Origin: Chitinimonas_A lacunae
GTDB lineage: Bacteria; Pseudomonadota; Gammaproteobacteria; Burkholderiales; Chitinimonadaceae
Direction: 5' to 3'
Assembly: GCF_042650885.1 (NCBI RefSeq)
Contig: NZ_JBHSBU010000001.1
Coordinates: 3,100,001-3,164,000 of the forward strand
DNA: 64,000 bases
In this document: positions 25,127 through 34,338 of the stretch, piece by piece
How positions within the stretch are numbered: the first letter of the stretch is position 1
How the letters are laid out: each line of letters opens with the position of its first letter
Notes under the pieces: model-generated
What the model was told of the DNA's origin: nothing
Databases searched by the model: none
What the model saw: the letters and a program-made list of their open reading frames with translations, nothing else
Translations under genes and position numbers: made by a program

Positions 25127-25390
25127 GTTATAGGTCAAGCATTTGATAGCACCCAACCAAGGTTTGCCAGCCACGGCCCGCTGGCTTCGGCCGACAGCCT
25201 GTCGCGGGCTTGCGCCGAGCGGTCCACGGCGCTTATCTATCCCACTCCCTATGGGAAGTCATATTTATATGAAGACTTATTTTTATATTTTTCCTAAACA
25301 TTGCCACCTATCTTGTGCTATTTAGTCCGAATAATTGATTTTTCTTCCAGAGGGAGAATCGGCTCGCGCGCCCAATAGACACCCAATAGA
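25127..25390. other. Gene-free spacer upstream of the S8 protease
   Basis: This is GC-rich to about 25235, then AT-rich. It contains a putative protease promoter and one copy of the dispersed AT-rich element. No credible coding frame is seen. Confidence 0.5.
25309..25337 (-). repeat. Dispersed 29-bp AT-rich element, copy 5
   Basis: Minus-strand reading: CAATTATTCGG, ACTAAATAG, CACAAGATA. This is one of the more degenerate copies. It lies beyond the fba terminator in the sense direction of fba. Confidence 0.45.
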
Positions 25391-25422
25391 AAAAGCCCGC
25401 TTCTTATCAAAGCGGGCTTTTT
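25391..25422 (-). terminator. Terminator of the tkt-gap-pgk-DUF4349-fba block
   Basis: A 12-bp stem (AAAAGCCCGCTT and complement) is flanked by A's and T's on both sides, so it can act on either strand. It lies 130 bases beyond the fba stop. Confidence 0.85.
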
Positions 25423-25552
25423 TCGGCTCGGCGATTAAAGCCGACGGCTAGCGCATGTCCAGACCATTCGGTGTCCGCGGGTCCGGACCTCGACGCGCCG
25501 GCCAGGCTTGGCGGCGACACTCTCTAAATGGACAGGCTCTATTTGCACCCGA

Positions 25553-26617
25553 TCAGCGCACGATGGCAGCCAATTCACCTTTCTTGTAGCGCTCGGCCAT
25601 CTTTTCCATGCTGATCGGCTTGATCTTGGCGGCCTGACCGGCCGAACCGAAGGCTTCGAAGCGCAGCTTGCAGATGTCGCGCGCCGACAGCATGGCGTCC
25701 TTGAGGAATTTGCGCGGGTCGAATTCGCTCTTGTGGGTGGCCAGATGGCGGCGGATCGAGCTGGTCATGGCCAGGCGGATATCGGTATCGATATTGATCT
25801 TGCGCACGCCATGGCGGATGCCGGTAACGATTTCCTCGACCGGCACGCCGTAGGTTTCCTTCATTTCGCCGCCGAATTCGCGGATCACCGCCAGCCATTC
25901 CTGCGGCACGCTGGAGCTGCCGTGCATCACCAGATGGGTATTGGGGATGCGGTCGTGGATCGCCTTGATCCGCTCGATGGCCAGGATGTCGCCGGTGGGC
26001 TTGCGGGTGAACTTATAGGCGCCGTGGCTGGTACCGATGGCGATGGCCAGGGCGTCCACCCCGGTCTGCTTGACGAAGTCGGCGGCCTGCTCCGGGTCGG
26101 TCAGCAGCTGGTCGTGGCTCAGCAGGCCTTCGGCGCCGTGGCCGTCTTCCTTCTCGCCCATGCCGGTTTCCAGCGAACCGAGGCAGCCCAGCTCACCTTC
26201 GACCGACACGCCGATCGCATGGGCCATTTCGACCACCTGACGGGTGACGCGCACGTTGTAGTCGTAGTCGGACGGGGTCTTGGCGTCTTCGAGGAGCGAG
26301 CCGTCCATCATCACGCTGGAGAAGCCCGAGCGCATCGCCTGGATGCAGACGGCGGGGCTGGCGCCATGGTCCTGGTGCATTACCACCGGAATATGCGGAT
26401 AGGCTTCGACGGCCGCCAGAATCAGATGGCGCAGGAAAGGCTCGCCGGCGTATTTGCGGGCACCAGCCGAGCCTTGCATGATCACCGGGCTGTCGCACTC
26501 GTCGGCAGCCTGCATGATGGCCTGGACCTGTTCCAGATTGTTGACGTTGAAGGCAGGCAGCCCGTAGCCGTTTTCGGCGGCGTGGTCGAGCAATTGGCGC
26601 ATCGAAACGAGGGGCAT
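25553..26617 (-). CDS. fba: Class II fructose-1,6-bisphosphate aldolase
   Basis: Fba cleaves or forms fructose 1,6-bisphosphate using zinc in the cytosol. The 354-residue product begins MPLVSMRQLLDHAAENGYGLPAFNVNN and has zinc-site motifs VVMHQDHGAS near residue 80-89, SVEGELG, GTSHGAYK, THLVMHGSSS and NIDTDIR. It matches the 'Calvin cycle subtype' found in betaproteobacteria. It is the last gene of the minus-strand carbon-metabolism block, 84 bases after the DUF4349 gene. No pyk gene lies between pgk and fba, as it does in some relatives. Confidence 0.96.
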   Translation of the reverse strand: MPLVSMRQLLDHAAENGYGLPAFNVNNLEQVQAIMQAADECDSPVIMQGSAGARKYAGEPFLRHLILAAVEAYPHIPVVMHQDHGASPAVCIQAMRSGFSSVMMDGSLLEDAKTPSDYDYNVRVTRQVVEMAHAIGVSVEGELGCLGSLETGMGEKEDGHGAEGLLSHDQLLTDPEQAADFVKQTGVDALAIAIGTSHGAYKFTRKPTGDILAIERIKAIHDRIPNTHLVMHGSSSVPQEWLAVIREFGGEMKETYGVPVEEIVTGIRHGVRKINIDTDIRLAMTSSIRRHLATHKSEFDPRKFLKDAMLSARDICKLRFEAFGSAGQAAKIKPISMEKMAERYKKGELAAIVR

Positions 26618-26701
26618 GGTTCACTCCGGAAAAACGGGTTGATCGATCAGGAATTGGAAATAAGCGCAATCACCAGCCAGCGCCGGCCGGGGAGGCACGG
26701 C

Positions 26702-27538
26702 TCAGCCGGCATGCCGTCTGGCTTCACGCCGACGCCGCCAGGCACGCCGCAGCGGCCACGACAGCAGATAACCCAGCAGCAGCCAGGGCAGCGTGATCAC
26801 CGTAAAACTCAGCAAAGCCGCCAGACTGGACGCAAACAGATGGCCGGTTTCATTCCAGGCGTCGCGCAGCGGCTCAAACGCGCTGCGCTCAAGGGCCGAC
26901 GGCTCGACCTGGAGCTGCACGGTGATCCGCTCCAGCTCGGTCAACTGCGCCAGCACCTTGCGCTGGGCCGCCAGACTGTCGAGCTGCGACTGGGTTTCGG
27001 TCAGGGCCTTTTGCACTTCGAGCACATCGGCCAGCTTGGTGGCCGGCGTGGCCAGCATGCTGCGCAGCCGGTCGCGGGCCTCGGTCAGATTCTTGAGCCG
27101 GGCTTCGACATCGATCACCTCGGCGGTCTTGTCCTCGCTGTCGCGCCGGCTGTCGATCAGCCGGCCACCCTTGGCCAGCGCAGCATGGAACGCCGCGACC
27201 CGGGCCGGCGGCAGACGCAGGGTCAACTCGGCCTCGGGCCGGCTGCCTTCGCGCTGCGAGAAACGGCTCGATACCACTTCGCCGCCCAGGGCCAGCGCCT
27301 GGGCTTCGATATCGCGGTACAGCGACTCGATCCGGGCGGCGGTGGTCTGCACCAGCAGATGGTGGCTCACCGCCAGATAGCGGCCGCTGCCTCGGCTCGA
27401 CTGGGCCGCTGCCGCACCGGCCGGCGCGGCAGCGGGTGCCGCGCTGTCCGGAACGGACGCCACCAGCTTGGCGTCCGAACAGCCGAACAGGGCCGTCAGC
27501 GCCAACAGCAGACCGAGCAGTGCAGCGGCAAGGTTCAT
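26702..27538 (-). CDS. DUF4349 domain lipoprotein
   Basis: I take the ATG at 27538, eight bases after the pgk stop. The 278-residue protein has a lipobox (LTALFGC, Cys20), a DUF4349 domain (SHHLLVQTTAARIESLYRDIEAQALALGGEVVSSRFSQ..., then LRLPPARVAAFHAAL), a coiled-coil segment RLKNLTEARDRLRSMLATPATKLADVLEVQKALTETQ split over about 150-195, and a C-terminal membrane span near 245-265 with an Arg-rich cytoplasmic tail. Family function is unknown. The very tight link to pgk suggests cotranscription, with no obvious metabolic reason. Confidence 0.85.
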   Translation of the reverse strand: MNLAAALLGLLLALTALFGCSDAKLVASVPDSAAPAAAPAGAAAAQSSRGSGRYLAVSHHLLVQTTAARIESLYRDIEAQALALGGEVVSSRFSQREGSRPEAELTLRLPPARVAAFHAALAKGGRLIDSRRDSEDKTAEVIDVEARLKNLTEARDRLRSMLATPATKLADVLEVQKALTETQSQLDSLAAQRKVLAQLTELERITVQLQVEPSALERSAFEPLRDAWNETGHLFASSLAALLSFTVITLPWLLLGYLLSWPLRRAWRRRREARRHAG

Positions 27539-27545
27539 CGTGGGC

Positions 27546-28715
27546 TCAGGCTCGCTCGGCCAGGATTTCCAACGCCGGCAGGGTGCGACCTTCGAGGAAT
27601 TCCAGGAAGGCGCCGCCACCGGTGGAAATATAGGAAATCCGTTCGGTGACACCGTATTTGGCCACTGCCGCCAAGGTGTCGCCACCTCCAGCGATCGAGA
27701 AGGCGGAACTGGCGGCGATGGCCTCGGCCAGCACCTTGGTGCCGTTGCCGAACTGGTCGAATTCGAATACCCCGACCGGGCCGTTCCACACCACGGTACC
27801 GGCGCGGGCCACCACCTCAGCCAGCGCCTTGGCCGACTGCGGACCGACGTCGAAGATCATCTCGTCGGCTTCGACTTCGGCCAGCGGCTTCACCACTGCC
27901 GGCTCGGCGGCATCGAAACGCTTGCCGACCACCACATCGGTGGGCAGCGGCACATCGCCGCCGCGCGCCCGCAGCTTGGCCATCACCTGGCGGGCCGCTT
28001 CGACCAGATCGGGTTCGGCCAGCGACTTGCCGATGGCGTGGCCTTCGGCCAGCAGGAAGGTATTGGCGATGCCGCCGCCCACGATCAGCTGGTCGACCTT
28101 GTCGGCCAGCGATTCGAGAATGGTCAGCTTGGTCGATACCTTGGAGCCCGCCACCACCGCCACCAGCGGTCGCGCCGGCTGGGCCAGCGCCCGGCCCAGT
28201 GCTTCGATCTCGGCCGCCATCAGCAGACCTGCCGCCGCCGCCGGGGCGAACCTGGCCACGGCATGAGTCGAAGCTTCGGCGCGGTGGGCAGTGCCAAACG
28301 CATCGTTGACGAACACATCGCACAGGGCAGCGTAAGCCTGACCCAGCTCCTCACTGTTCTTCTTCTCGCCCGGATTGCAGCGCACGTTTTCCAGCAGCAC
28401 CAGCTGACCCGGCTCGACCCGATAGCCGCGCCAATCCTGAATTACTGGCACCTTACGGTTCAAAAGCTCACCAAGCCGCTCTGCGACTGGCGCGAGTTTG
28501 TCCTCTTCATTGATCTGGCCTTCGGTGGGTCGCCCCAGATGGGTCATGGCGATCACCCCGGCGCCGGCGGCGAGGCAGTGTTCAATGGTGGCGAGGCTGG
28601 CGCGGATACGGGTGTCGTCACCCAGGCGCCCATCCTTGACGGGCACATTCATATCGACGCGGATCAGCACGCGCCGGCCAGCGAGGTCGAGATCGGTGAG
28701 TTTGGTGAATTCCAT
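27546..28715 (-). CDS. pgk: Phosphoglycerate kinase
   Basis: Pgk transfers phosphate between 1,3-bisphosphoglycerate and ADP in glycolysis and gluconeogenesis. The ATG at 28715 (MEFTKLTDLDLAGRRVLIRVDMNVP) is preferred; a GTG three codons upstream is possible. The 389-residue product has HLGRP near residue 62, the hinge block VAVVAGSKVSTKLTILESL, and the nucleotide site GGGDTLAAV near 355-363. The gene follows gap by about 97 bases on the same strand and is nearly fused to the DUF4349 gene. Confidence 0.96.
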   Translation of the reverse strand: MEFTKLTDLDLAGRRVLIRVDMNVPVKDGRLGDDTRIRASLATIEHCLAAGAGVIAMTHLGRPTEGQINEEDKLAPVAERLGELLNRKVPVIQDWRGYRVEPGQLVLLENVRCNPGEKKNSEELGQAYAALCDVFVNDAFGTAHRAEASTHAVARFAPAAAAGLLMAAEIEALGRALAQPARPLVAVVAGSKVSTKLTILESLADKVDQLIVGGGIANTFLLAEGHAIGKSLAEPDLVEAARQVMAKLRARGGDVPLPTDVVVGKRFDAAEPAVVKPLAEVEADEMIFDVGPQSAKALAEVVARAGTVVWNGPVGVFEFDQFGNGTKVLAEAIAASSAFSIAGGGDTLAAVAKYGVTERISYISTGGGAFLEFLEGRTLPALEILAERA

Positions 28716-28812
28716 GGCGTTCACGGGCAGGAGTGGAAGACGGGCGCACTGTAGCAGCGGCGCCCGCCGTAGTGGCCGCGACCCGCCTACGGGCGGATGC
28801 GGCCGCTGCGCC

Positions 28813-29826
28813 TTAGGCGGCGCGCATCATGGCGAGGGCGGTGTTGAGCATCTGCACCGAGAAACCCCACTCGTTGTCGTACCAGGTGCCGATCTTGACC
28901 AGATCGCCGTTGGATACCTTGGTCAGGGTCGAGTCGAAGATCGAGGCTTCGTTGGTGTGGTTGAAGTCGATCGACACCAGCGGCAGATCGTTATAGCCCA
29001 GCACTCCCTTCATCTCGCCGTGGGCGGCGTCGCGCATCAGGGCGTTGATCTCTTCCTTGCTGGTGGCACGGGCAGCCTGGAACGTCAGATCGACCATCGA
29101 CACATTGATGGTCGGCACCCGCACGGCAAAGCCGTCGAGACGGCCGTTGAGTTCGGGCAGCACCAGCCCCACGGCGGCAGCGGCACCGGTCTTGGTCGGG
29201 ATGATGCTCTGGGTGGCGGAACGGGCACGACGCAGGTCCTTGTGCCGCACATCGGTCAGCACCTGGTCGTTGGTATAGGCATGCACCGTGGTCATCAGGC
29301 CCTTGACGATACCGATATGGTCGTTGAGCACTTTGGCCACCGGGGCCAGACAGTTGGTGGTGCAGGAAGCATTGGAAACCACGGTCATCGCCGAGGTCAG
29401 TATCTGATGGTTGACGCCGTAGACGATGGTGGCATCGACATCCTTGTCGCCTGGGGCCGAGATCAGCACCTTCTTGGCGCCGGCATCGAGGTGGGCTTGG
29501 CATTTGGCCTTGGAAGTGAAGGCACCCGTGCATTCGAGCACCACATCGATCCCCAGGTCGCCCCAGGGCAGCTCGGCCGGGTTGCGGGTGGAGAAGAAGC
29601 GGATATTTTCGCCGTTGATGCGCAGCCAGTCGCCATCGGCCTTGACGTCGGCGTTGAAGCGGCCGTGGACGGTGTCGAATTTGGTCAGGTGGGCATTGGT
29701 GGCGAGATCGCCTGAGGCGTTGATCGCCACGATCTTGAAATCTTCGCTGCGACCTAGTTCGTACAGCGCGCGCAGAACGTTGCGACCGATGCGTCCGTAG
29801 CCGTTGATGGCAAGGCGGATGGACAT
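28813..29826 (-). CDS. gap: Type I glyceraldehyde-3-phosphate dehydrogenase
   Basis: Gap oxidises glyceraldehyde 3-phosphate with NAD and phosphate. The ATG at 29826 follows GGAG. The 337-residue product begins MSIRLAINGYGRIGRNVLRAL (Rossmann motif) and has the catalytic cysteine in SNASCTTNCLAPVAKVL, the HAYTNDQ histidine segment and WYDNEWGFS near the end. The Cys and His are both intact. It lies between tkt (upstream) and pgk (downstream) in the block. Confidence 0.97.
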   Translation of the reverse strand: MSIRLAINGYGRIGRNVLRALYELGRSEDFKIVAINASGDLATNAHLTKFDTVHGRFNADVKADGDWLRINGENIRFFSTRNPAELPWGDLGIDVVLECTGAFTSKAKCQAHLDAGAKKVLISAPGDKDVDATIVYGVNHQILTSAMTVVSNASCTTNCLAPVAKVLNDHIGIVKGLMTTVHAYTNDQVLTDVRHKDLRRARSATQSIIPTKTGAAAAVGLVLPELNGRLDGFAVRVPTINVSMVDLTFQAARATSKEEINALMRDAAHGEMKGVLGYNDLPLVSIDFNHTNEASIFDSTLTKVSNGDLVKIGTWYDNEWGFSVQMLNTALAMMRAA

Positions 29827-29976
29827 GCTCGAATTCTCCTGAGGCTGGCTTTCGCACCACCACCGCGACGGCATGTAGTTGCGAAAAAATGACTACAAAG
29901 TTGCGATTTTACCCGGCCCGGGCGCTGGAGTGCGACTACATTGCATCATCCGCACCGCGTCATCATTACCACGCAG

Positions 29977-30011
29977 AAACGCCCCGGTCCTGGCGCAGGA
30001 CTGGGGCGTTT
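29977..30011 (-). terminator. Terminator of tkt
   Basis: A 16-bp stem with one mismatch (AAACGCCCC arm) and a three-base loop lies 20 bases beyond the tkt stop. It implies that gap has its own promoter, in 29827-29976. Confidence 0.8.
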
Positions 30012-30030
30012 CCGTTCAGGTCAGTGCCGC

Positions 30031-32028
30031 TTACAGCAGCGAACGACCGGCGGCGACCACCGCCTCGACCGTGATGCCGAAATGCTTGTACAGCGCCGGC
30101 GCCGGCGCCGATTCGCCGAAGGTGTCGATACCGACCACGGCGCCCTCGCCTTCGAGACCGACATACTTGCGCCAGAAATCGCTCACTCCGGCCTCGACCG
30201 CCACGCGCGGCACGCCGCGCGGCAGCACGCTGGCCTTGTAGGCGGCGTCCTGGCGGTCGAACACATTGGTCGACGGCATCGATACCACCCGGACGCGCAC
30301 GCCCTCGGCCGCCAGCTGTTCGCGCGCCTTGAGCGCCAGATCGAGCTCGGAGCCGGTGGCGATCAGCACCAGTTGCGGCGCGCCGCCGTCGGCCTCGCGC
30401 AAGACATAGCCGCCACGGGCGATCGATTCGATCTGGGCCGCGTCGCGGGCCACGAAGGGCAGGTTCTGCCGGCTCAGAATCAGGCTGGCCGGCCGCTGAC
30501 GCGATTCGATCACCTCGGCCCAGGCTACGGCCGTTTCGGTGGTGTCGGCCGGACGCCAGACATCCATATTGGGCACATAGCGCAGCGTGGCGGTCTGCTC
30601 CACCGGCTGGTGGGTCGGACCGTCTTCGCCCAGGCCGATCGAGTCGTGGGTGAACACGAAGATCGGGTTGATCTTCATCAGTGCCGCCATCCGCAGCGCA
30701 TTGCGGGCATATTCGGAGAACATCAGGAAGGTGCCGCCATAAGGCCGCAGGCCGCCGTGCAGCGCCACGCCGTTCATGATGGCGGCCATGCCGAACTCGC
30801 GCACGCCATAGCTGATGTAGTTGCCCTGGCCTTCGTCGGTCAGCCACTTCGAGCCCGACCAGTTGGTCAGGTTGGAACCGGTCAGGTCGGCCGAGCCGCC
30901 CAGCATTTCCGGCAGTGCCGGCGAGAAGGCTTCGATGGCGATCTGGCTGGCCTTGCGGGTCGCCACGGTCTGACCGGCTTCGGCGATCTTGTTGATCGCG
31001 CCACGGCGCACTTCCTGCCAGTTGGCCGGCAGTTCACCGCGCAGACGGCGCTCGAGCTCGGCGGCCAGTTCCGGATGGGCGGCGCGGTAGGCGGCAAAGC
31101 GGCTGTTCCAGTCGGCTTCGCGCGCGGCGCCGGCCTCGCGGGCGTTCCAGCCGGCGTAGACGTCTTCGGGCACCACGAACGGGGCATGCGACCAGCCGAT
31201 ATGGGCGCGGGTGGCCTCGATTTCGGCCGCACCGAGCGGCGCGCCGTGCACATCATGGCCGCCCGCCTTGTTGGGCGAGCCTTGACCGATCACGGTCTTG
31301 CAGCAGATCAGGGTCGGGCGGTTGCTTTCGGCCTTGGCGGCCACGATGGCGGCGTCGACCGCGTCGATGTCGTGGCCGTCGACGCCGGCAATCACCTGCC
31401 AGCCATAGGCTTCGAAGCGTTTCGGGGTGTCGTCGGTAAACCAGCCCTCGACATGGCCGTCGATCGAGATGCCGTTGTCGTCCCAGAAGCAGATCAGCTT
31501 GCCCAGGCCCCAGGTGCCGGCGAGCGAGCAGACTTCGTGGCTGATGCCTTCCATCAGACAGCCGTCGCCGAGGAAGACATAGGTATGGTGGTCGATCACT
31601 TGATGACCGGGCCGGTTGAACTGGGCGGCGAGCAGTTTTTCCGCCAGCGCCATGCCGACGGCGTTGCTGATGCCCTGGCCGAGCGGGCCGGTGGTGGTTT
31701 CGATGCCCGGGGCGTAGCCGTATTCGGGGTGGCCCGGGGTCTTGGAATGGAGCTGGCGGAAGGACTTGAGATCGTCGATCGACAGCTCGTAGCCGGTCAG
31801 GTGCAACAGCGAATAGAGCAGCATCGAACCGTGACCGTTGGAGAGCACGAAGCGGTCGCGGTCGGCCCAGCCCGGGTTGGCCGGGTTATGGCGCAGATGG
31901 CGGTTCCACAGGGCAAAGGCGATTTCGGCCATGCCCATCGGCATGCCGGGGTGGCCCGAGTTGGCTTGTTGCACGGCATCCATGGCGAGGGCACGGATAG
32001 CGTTGGTCAGATCGGTACGGGAGGCCAT
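30031..32028 (-). CDS. tkt: Transketolase
   Basis: Transketolase moves two-carbon ketol units in the pentose phosphate pathway using thiamine diphosphate. The ATG at 32028 gives 665 residues beginning MASRTDLTNAIRALAMDAVQQANSGHPG, the family N-terminus. The ThDP motif GDGCLMEGISHEVCSLAGTWGLGKLICFWDDN, the His of HDVHGAPLG and the catalytic-base region HDSIGLGEDGPTHQPVEQ are all present. It is the first gene of the carbon-metabolism block, ended by its own terminator. Confidence 0.97.
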   Translation of the reverse strand: MASRTDLTNAIRALAMDAVQQANSGHPGMPMGMAEIAFALWNRHLRHNPANPGWADRDRFVLSNGHGSMLLYSLLHLTGYELSIDDLKSFRQLHSKTPGHPEYGYAPGIETTTGPLGQGISNAVGMALAEKLLAAQFNRPGHQVIDHHTYVFLGDGCLMEGISHEVCSLAGTWGLGKLICFWDDNGISIDGHVEGWFTDDTPKRFEAYGWQVIAGVDGHDIDAVDAAIVAAKAESNRPTLICCKTVIGQGSPNKAGGHDVHGAPLGAAEIEATRAHIGWSHAPFVVPEDVYAGWNAREAGAAREADWNSRFAAYRAAHPELAAELERRLRGELPANWQEVRRGAINKIAEAGQTVATRKASQIAIEAFSPALPEMLGGSADLTGSNLTNWSGSKWLTDEGQGNYISYGVREFGMAAIMNGVALHGGLRPYGGTFLMFSEYARNALRMAALMKINPIFVFTHDSIGLGEDGPTHQPVEQTATLRYVPNMDVWRPADTTETAVAWAEVIESRQRPASLILSRQNLPFVARDAAQIESIARGGYVLREADGGAPQLVLIATGSELDLALKAREQLAAEGVRVRVVSMPSTNVFDRQDAAYKASVLPRGVPRVAVEAGVSDFWRKYVGLEGEGAVVGIDTFGESAPAPALYKHFGITVEAVVAAGRSLL

Positions 32029-32238
32029 CGAGATCTTTCTTGCGCTGGTTGGCAGGGAAAAGGCGCGCGGCCCGACGGCGCGGACCGCGAGAAGCGGGCG
32101 CATTATCGCCGACCCCGCCACGAGCGGCAAGCTAAGTCTTTGTATATCAAGCGGATTGCCAGCAAAAAAGTAGTTTTGTTACAGACAGCTCAACGGCAAA
32201 ACTTGAGCCGCACTACCAGTCGGGTCGGCCATAAAAAA

Positions 32239-32261
32239 GGACCGGCATGGTTGGCCGGTCC
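32239..32261 (-). terminator. Terminator of the lipase-foldase operon
   Basis: An 8-bp perfect stem (GGACCGGC and complement) is followed on the minus strand by TTTTTTAT, 70 bases beyond the foldase stop. Confidence 0.85.
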
Positions 32262-32308
32262 GCAAGGTTTCAGCAGTAATTATTAGATTCCTGACATTTG
32301 CCCCTACA

Positions 32309-32337
32309 GGTCTAGAACCTATTTTGCATATTATTTT
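32309..32337 (-). repeat. Dispersed 29-bp AT-rich element, copy 6
   Basis: Minus-strand reading: AAAATAATATG, CAAAATAGG, TTCTAGACC. It includes the TAA stop codon of the foldase gene, so the last Lys codon and the stop lie inside the element. Confidence 0.6.
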
Positions 32338-33272
32338 GCTGTGGTGGATTCTGCCGCAGCATAGGCCGCCAGTCGGCGCTGTTCGTCGGCCGAAAAACGC
32401 TCGTCGTCGAGCCGGCGTAGCTGCACCTCGCGCGTGGCGGCATCGAGGCTCGGATCGGCCAGGATGCGCTCGCGATCGGCACGCCAGGTGGTGATGCGCT
32501 GCTGCCAGGCCGCCTCTTCACGGTCGAGCACGGCCAGCCGGTCGGCTGCGGCAGCCCCGACATTGGCACTGCGCAGCCGGTGGATTTCCGCGGCATCGGC
32601 CCCGCGCGCCCGGGCCGCTTCGACCGCCTGGGCCAGATTGGCCTGCTGCATCGGCGCCTGACGCGCCAGCCGGATTTCCGGTGCCGCCGCTGCATCGAGC
32701 TCGGCCAGTTGGCGGGCCCGCTCGCTCGGGCTCAGGCTGCTGTCCTGCTGCACCCGCAGCCGGGCCAGCGCATCGCGGGCATAGGACTCCTCCAGCCCGA
32801 ACATCGCACGCGCCTCGGCGGGACTGAAGAACTGGGCCCGCAGGGCGGCAACCGCATCAAGTCTGGCCTGGATGGCATCGAGTCCATTGCCGGCCAGCTT
32901 CGGGTCCTGATCGAGCGCAACCAGGGCCCGCTTGAAGGCCAAATAGCGCTTGAGCACGCGCCGCGCCTCGGCTGCCGCCTCAGGTGGCAGCCGGCGGTCG
33001 AGTTCGGCGCCGATCTCGGTCTCGATCTGTTCCAGGCTGCGCTCGCCGTAGCTCGACAGGTAATAGTCGAACAGCTCGCGCAAGCGGTCGTCGACCACCA
33101 GTCGGCCGCCTTCCTGCCGGGCCTGGCCGTCCACCGTGGTGCCACGCAGCGACGGGGCGAATTCCACCGTGGCATTGATGGCCGGCGGCTCGGCCGGCCG
33201 CCACAGCAGCACGGCCCCGGCACCGAGCAGCGCGGCGGCCGCCGCCGCGGTGAAGGCGTGACGGTTGATCAC
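32331..33272 (-). CDS. lifO: Lipase-specific foldase (secretion chaperone)
   Basis: The 313-residue foldase is anchored in the inner membrane by an N-terminal segment (residues 5-24) and folds the cognate lipase in the periplasm. The family motif RxxFDY(Y/F) is present as RELFDYYLSSYGE near residues 65-77. The rest is the expected long helical clamp, rich in Ala, Arg and Glu. Its start overlaps the lipase stop by four bases (ATGA), which guarantees matched expression. Length is close to the usual 330-340. The stop codon lies inside a dispersed AT-rich element. Confidence 0.9.
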   Translation of the reverse strand: MINRHAFTAAAAAALLGAGAVLLWRPAEPPAINATVEFAPSLRGTTVDGQARQEGGRLVVDDRLRELFDYYLSSYGERSLEQIETEIGAELDRRLPPEAAAEARRVLKRYLAFKRALVALDQDPKLAGNGLDAIQARLDAVAALRAQFFSPAEARAMFGLEESYARDALARLRVQQDSSLSPSERARQLAELDAAAAPEIRLARQAPMQQANLAQAVEAARARGADAAEIHRLRSANVGAAAADRLAVLDREEAAWQQRITTWRADRERILADPSLDAATREVQLRRLDDERFSADEQRRLAAYAAAESTTAK

Positions 33273-34207
33273 AGTCCGGCGTTCCGCAGACGGTTGGCGT
33301 GCTCGCGGTACACCGTGACCGGGCTGGTCTCAAACAGATGGACGATGCCGAAGAAGCCGTTGATCTCGTCCAGATGATTCATCCTGTAGTTGTTGCGGAT
33401 CACCTGGCCCAGATGGGTGCTGCATACCGGCACCAGGCCGTCGCTGCTCTCGCTCATCGCCAGCGAGATCAGGCCAAGCGGCGCATCGGCCGGATCGAAC
33501 ACATTGGTATAGGCGCTGCTGCCGGTCCAGGAGTAATAGCGCACGCCGCGAGCCTCATAAGCCCCTTCGCCGCAGGCGCTGCTCGGCAATCCCTCGGGAT
33601 ATTTGCTGTTGAATTTGGCCATGCCCTGGGTGGTCAGCGATTCGAGCGCCTTGAGCGGGTCCTGCGGCAGATCGCGTCCGCCCGAAGCGAGGCTGATCAG
33701 GCCGGCGAGCCCTTTGGCAAGGCCCGCGGCGATGGTTTCGGATACCGAACCGCTGGGCGCCGTCTTGCGCACGATGTCGGCAATCGGCGAACCCTTGTTG
33801 ACCCCGCCCACGCTGGTGGCCGACGCCACCAGATCGGGCCGCACCGAGGCGACATAACGGATGGTCGGGCCGCCGTGGCTGTGGCCGATCAGATTGACCT
33901 TCTTGGCGCCGGTGATGGCCAGGATTTCCTTCACCTGCCGCAATAACTGCTCGCCGCGCTCTTCACTGCTGTTGACCGCCGATACCTGGGCCACATAGAC
34001 CTTGGCGCCGTCTTTCTGCAATTCGGCCGGAATCCGATAGAAGTAATCGACCCCAAGTGCCTGATCGAAGCCAAACAGGCCATGTACCAGCACGATCGGA
34101 TATTTGGTCTGGGTGTAGTTCGCCGGCGTCGGGGACGACCAGAACCAGGCATTGGCAGGGGCACAGGCCAGACCAGCTACCAGCAGCATTGCGGCGATGC
34201 GTTTCAT
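33269..34207 (-). CDS. Secreted triacylglycerol lipase (family I.1/I.2)
   Basis: The 312-residue product starts at 34207 after GGAG and has a signal peptide (cleavage likely after ANA, residue 20). It begins YPIVLVHGLFGFDQALGVDYFYRIP, the oxyanion region of Pseudomonas/Burkholderia lipases. The nucleophile is Ser110 in GHSHGG; SSDGLVP supplies the aspartate and NHLDEINGFFG the histidine. Calcium-site segments are in the expected area. Its dedicated foldase gene follows immediately. Twin palindromes upstream suggest control by a specific regulator. Confidence 0.93.
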   Translation of the reverse strand: MKRIAAMLLVAGLACAPANAWFWSSPTPANYTQTKYPIVLVHGLFGFDQALGVDYFYRIPAELQKDGAKVYVAQVSAVNSSEERGEQLLRQVKEILAITGAKKVNLIGHSHGGPTIRYVASVRPDLVASATSVGGVNKGSPIADIVRKTAPSGSVSETIAAGLAKGLAGLISLASGGRDLPQDPLKALESLTTQGMAKFNSKYPEGLPSSACGEGAYEARGVRYYSWTGSSAYTNVFDPADAPLGLISLAMSESSDGLVPVCSTHLGQVIRNNYRMNHLDEINGFFGIVHLFETSPVTVYREHANRLRNAGL

Positions 34208-34293
34208 GCTTTGTCTCCTCTGTTTTTCACTGTCGATCCATCGGCCGTCGGTGACGACAGGGGCAAAGCTAGCAGCAAAGATCAGCAACGCAT

Positions 34294-34338
34294 AGAGCAA
34301 ACGCTCGATTTATTTTTGTCCAATCAGAGCAAATGCTC
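34294..34338. promoter_or_regulatory. Twin palindromic sites upstream of the lipase gene
   Basis: AGAGCAAACGCTC (34294-34306) and AGAGCAAATGCTC (34326-34338) differ by one base, are each near-perfect inverted repeats, and are 32 bp apart, about three helical turns. They lie 87-131 bases upstream of the lipase start with an AT-rich stretch between them. This is what a dimeric regulator binding two helically phased sites would need. Confidence 0.55.
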
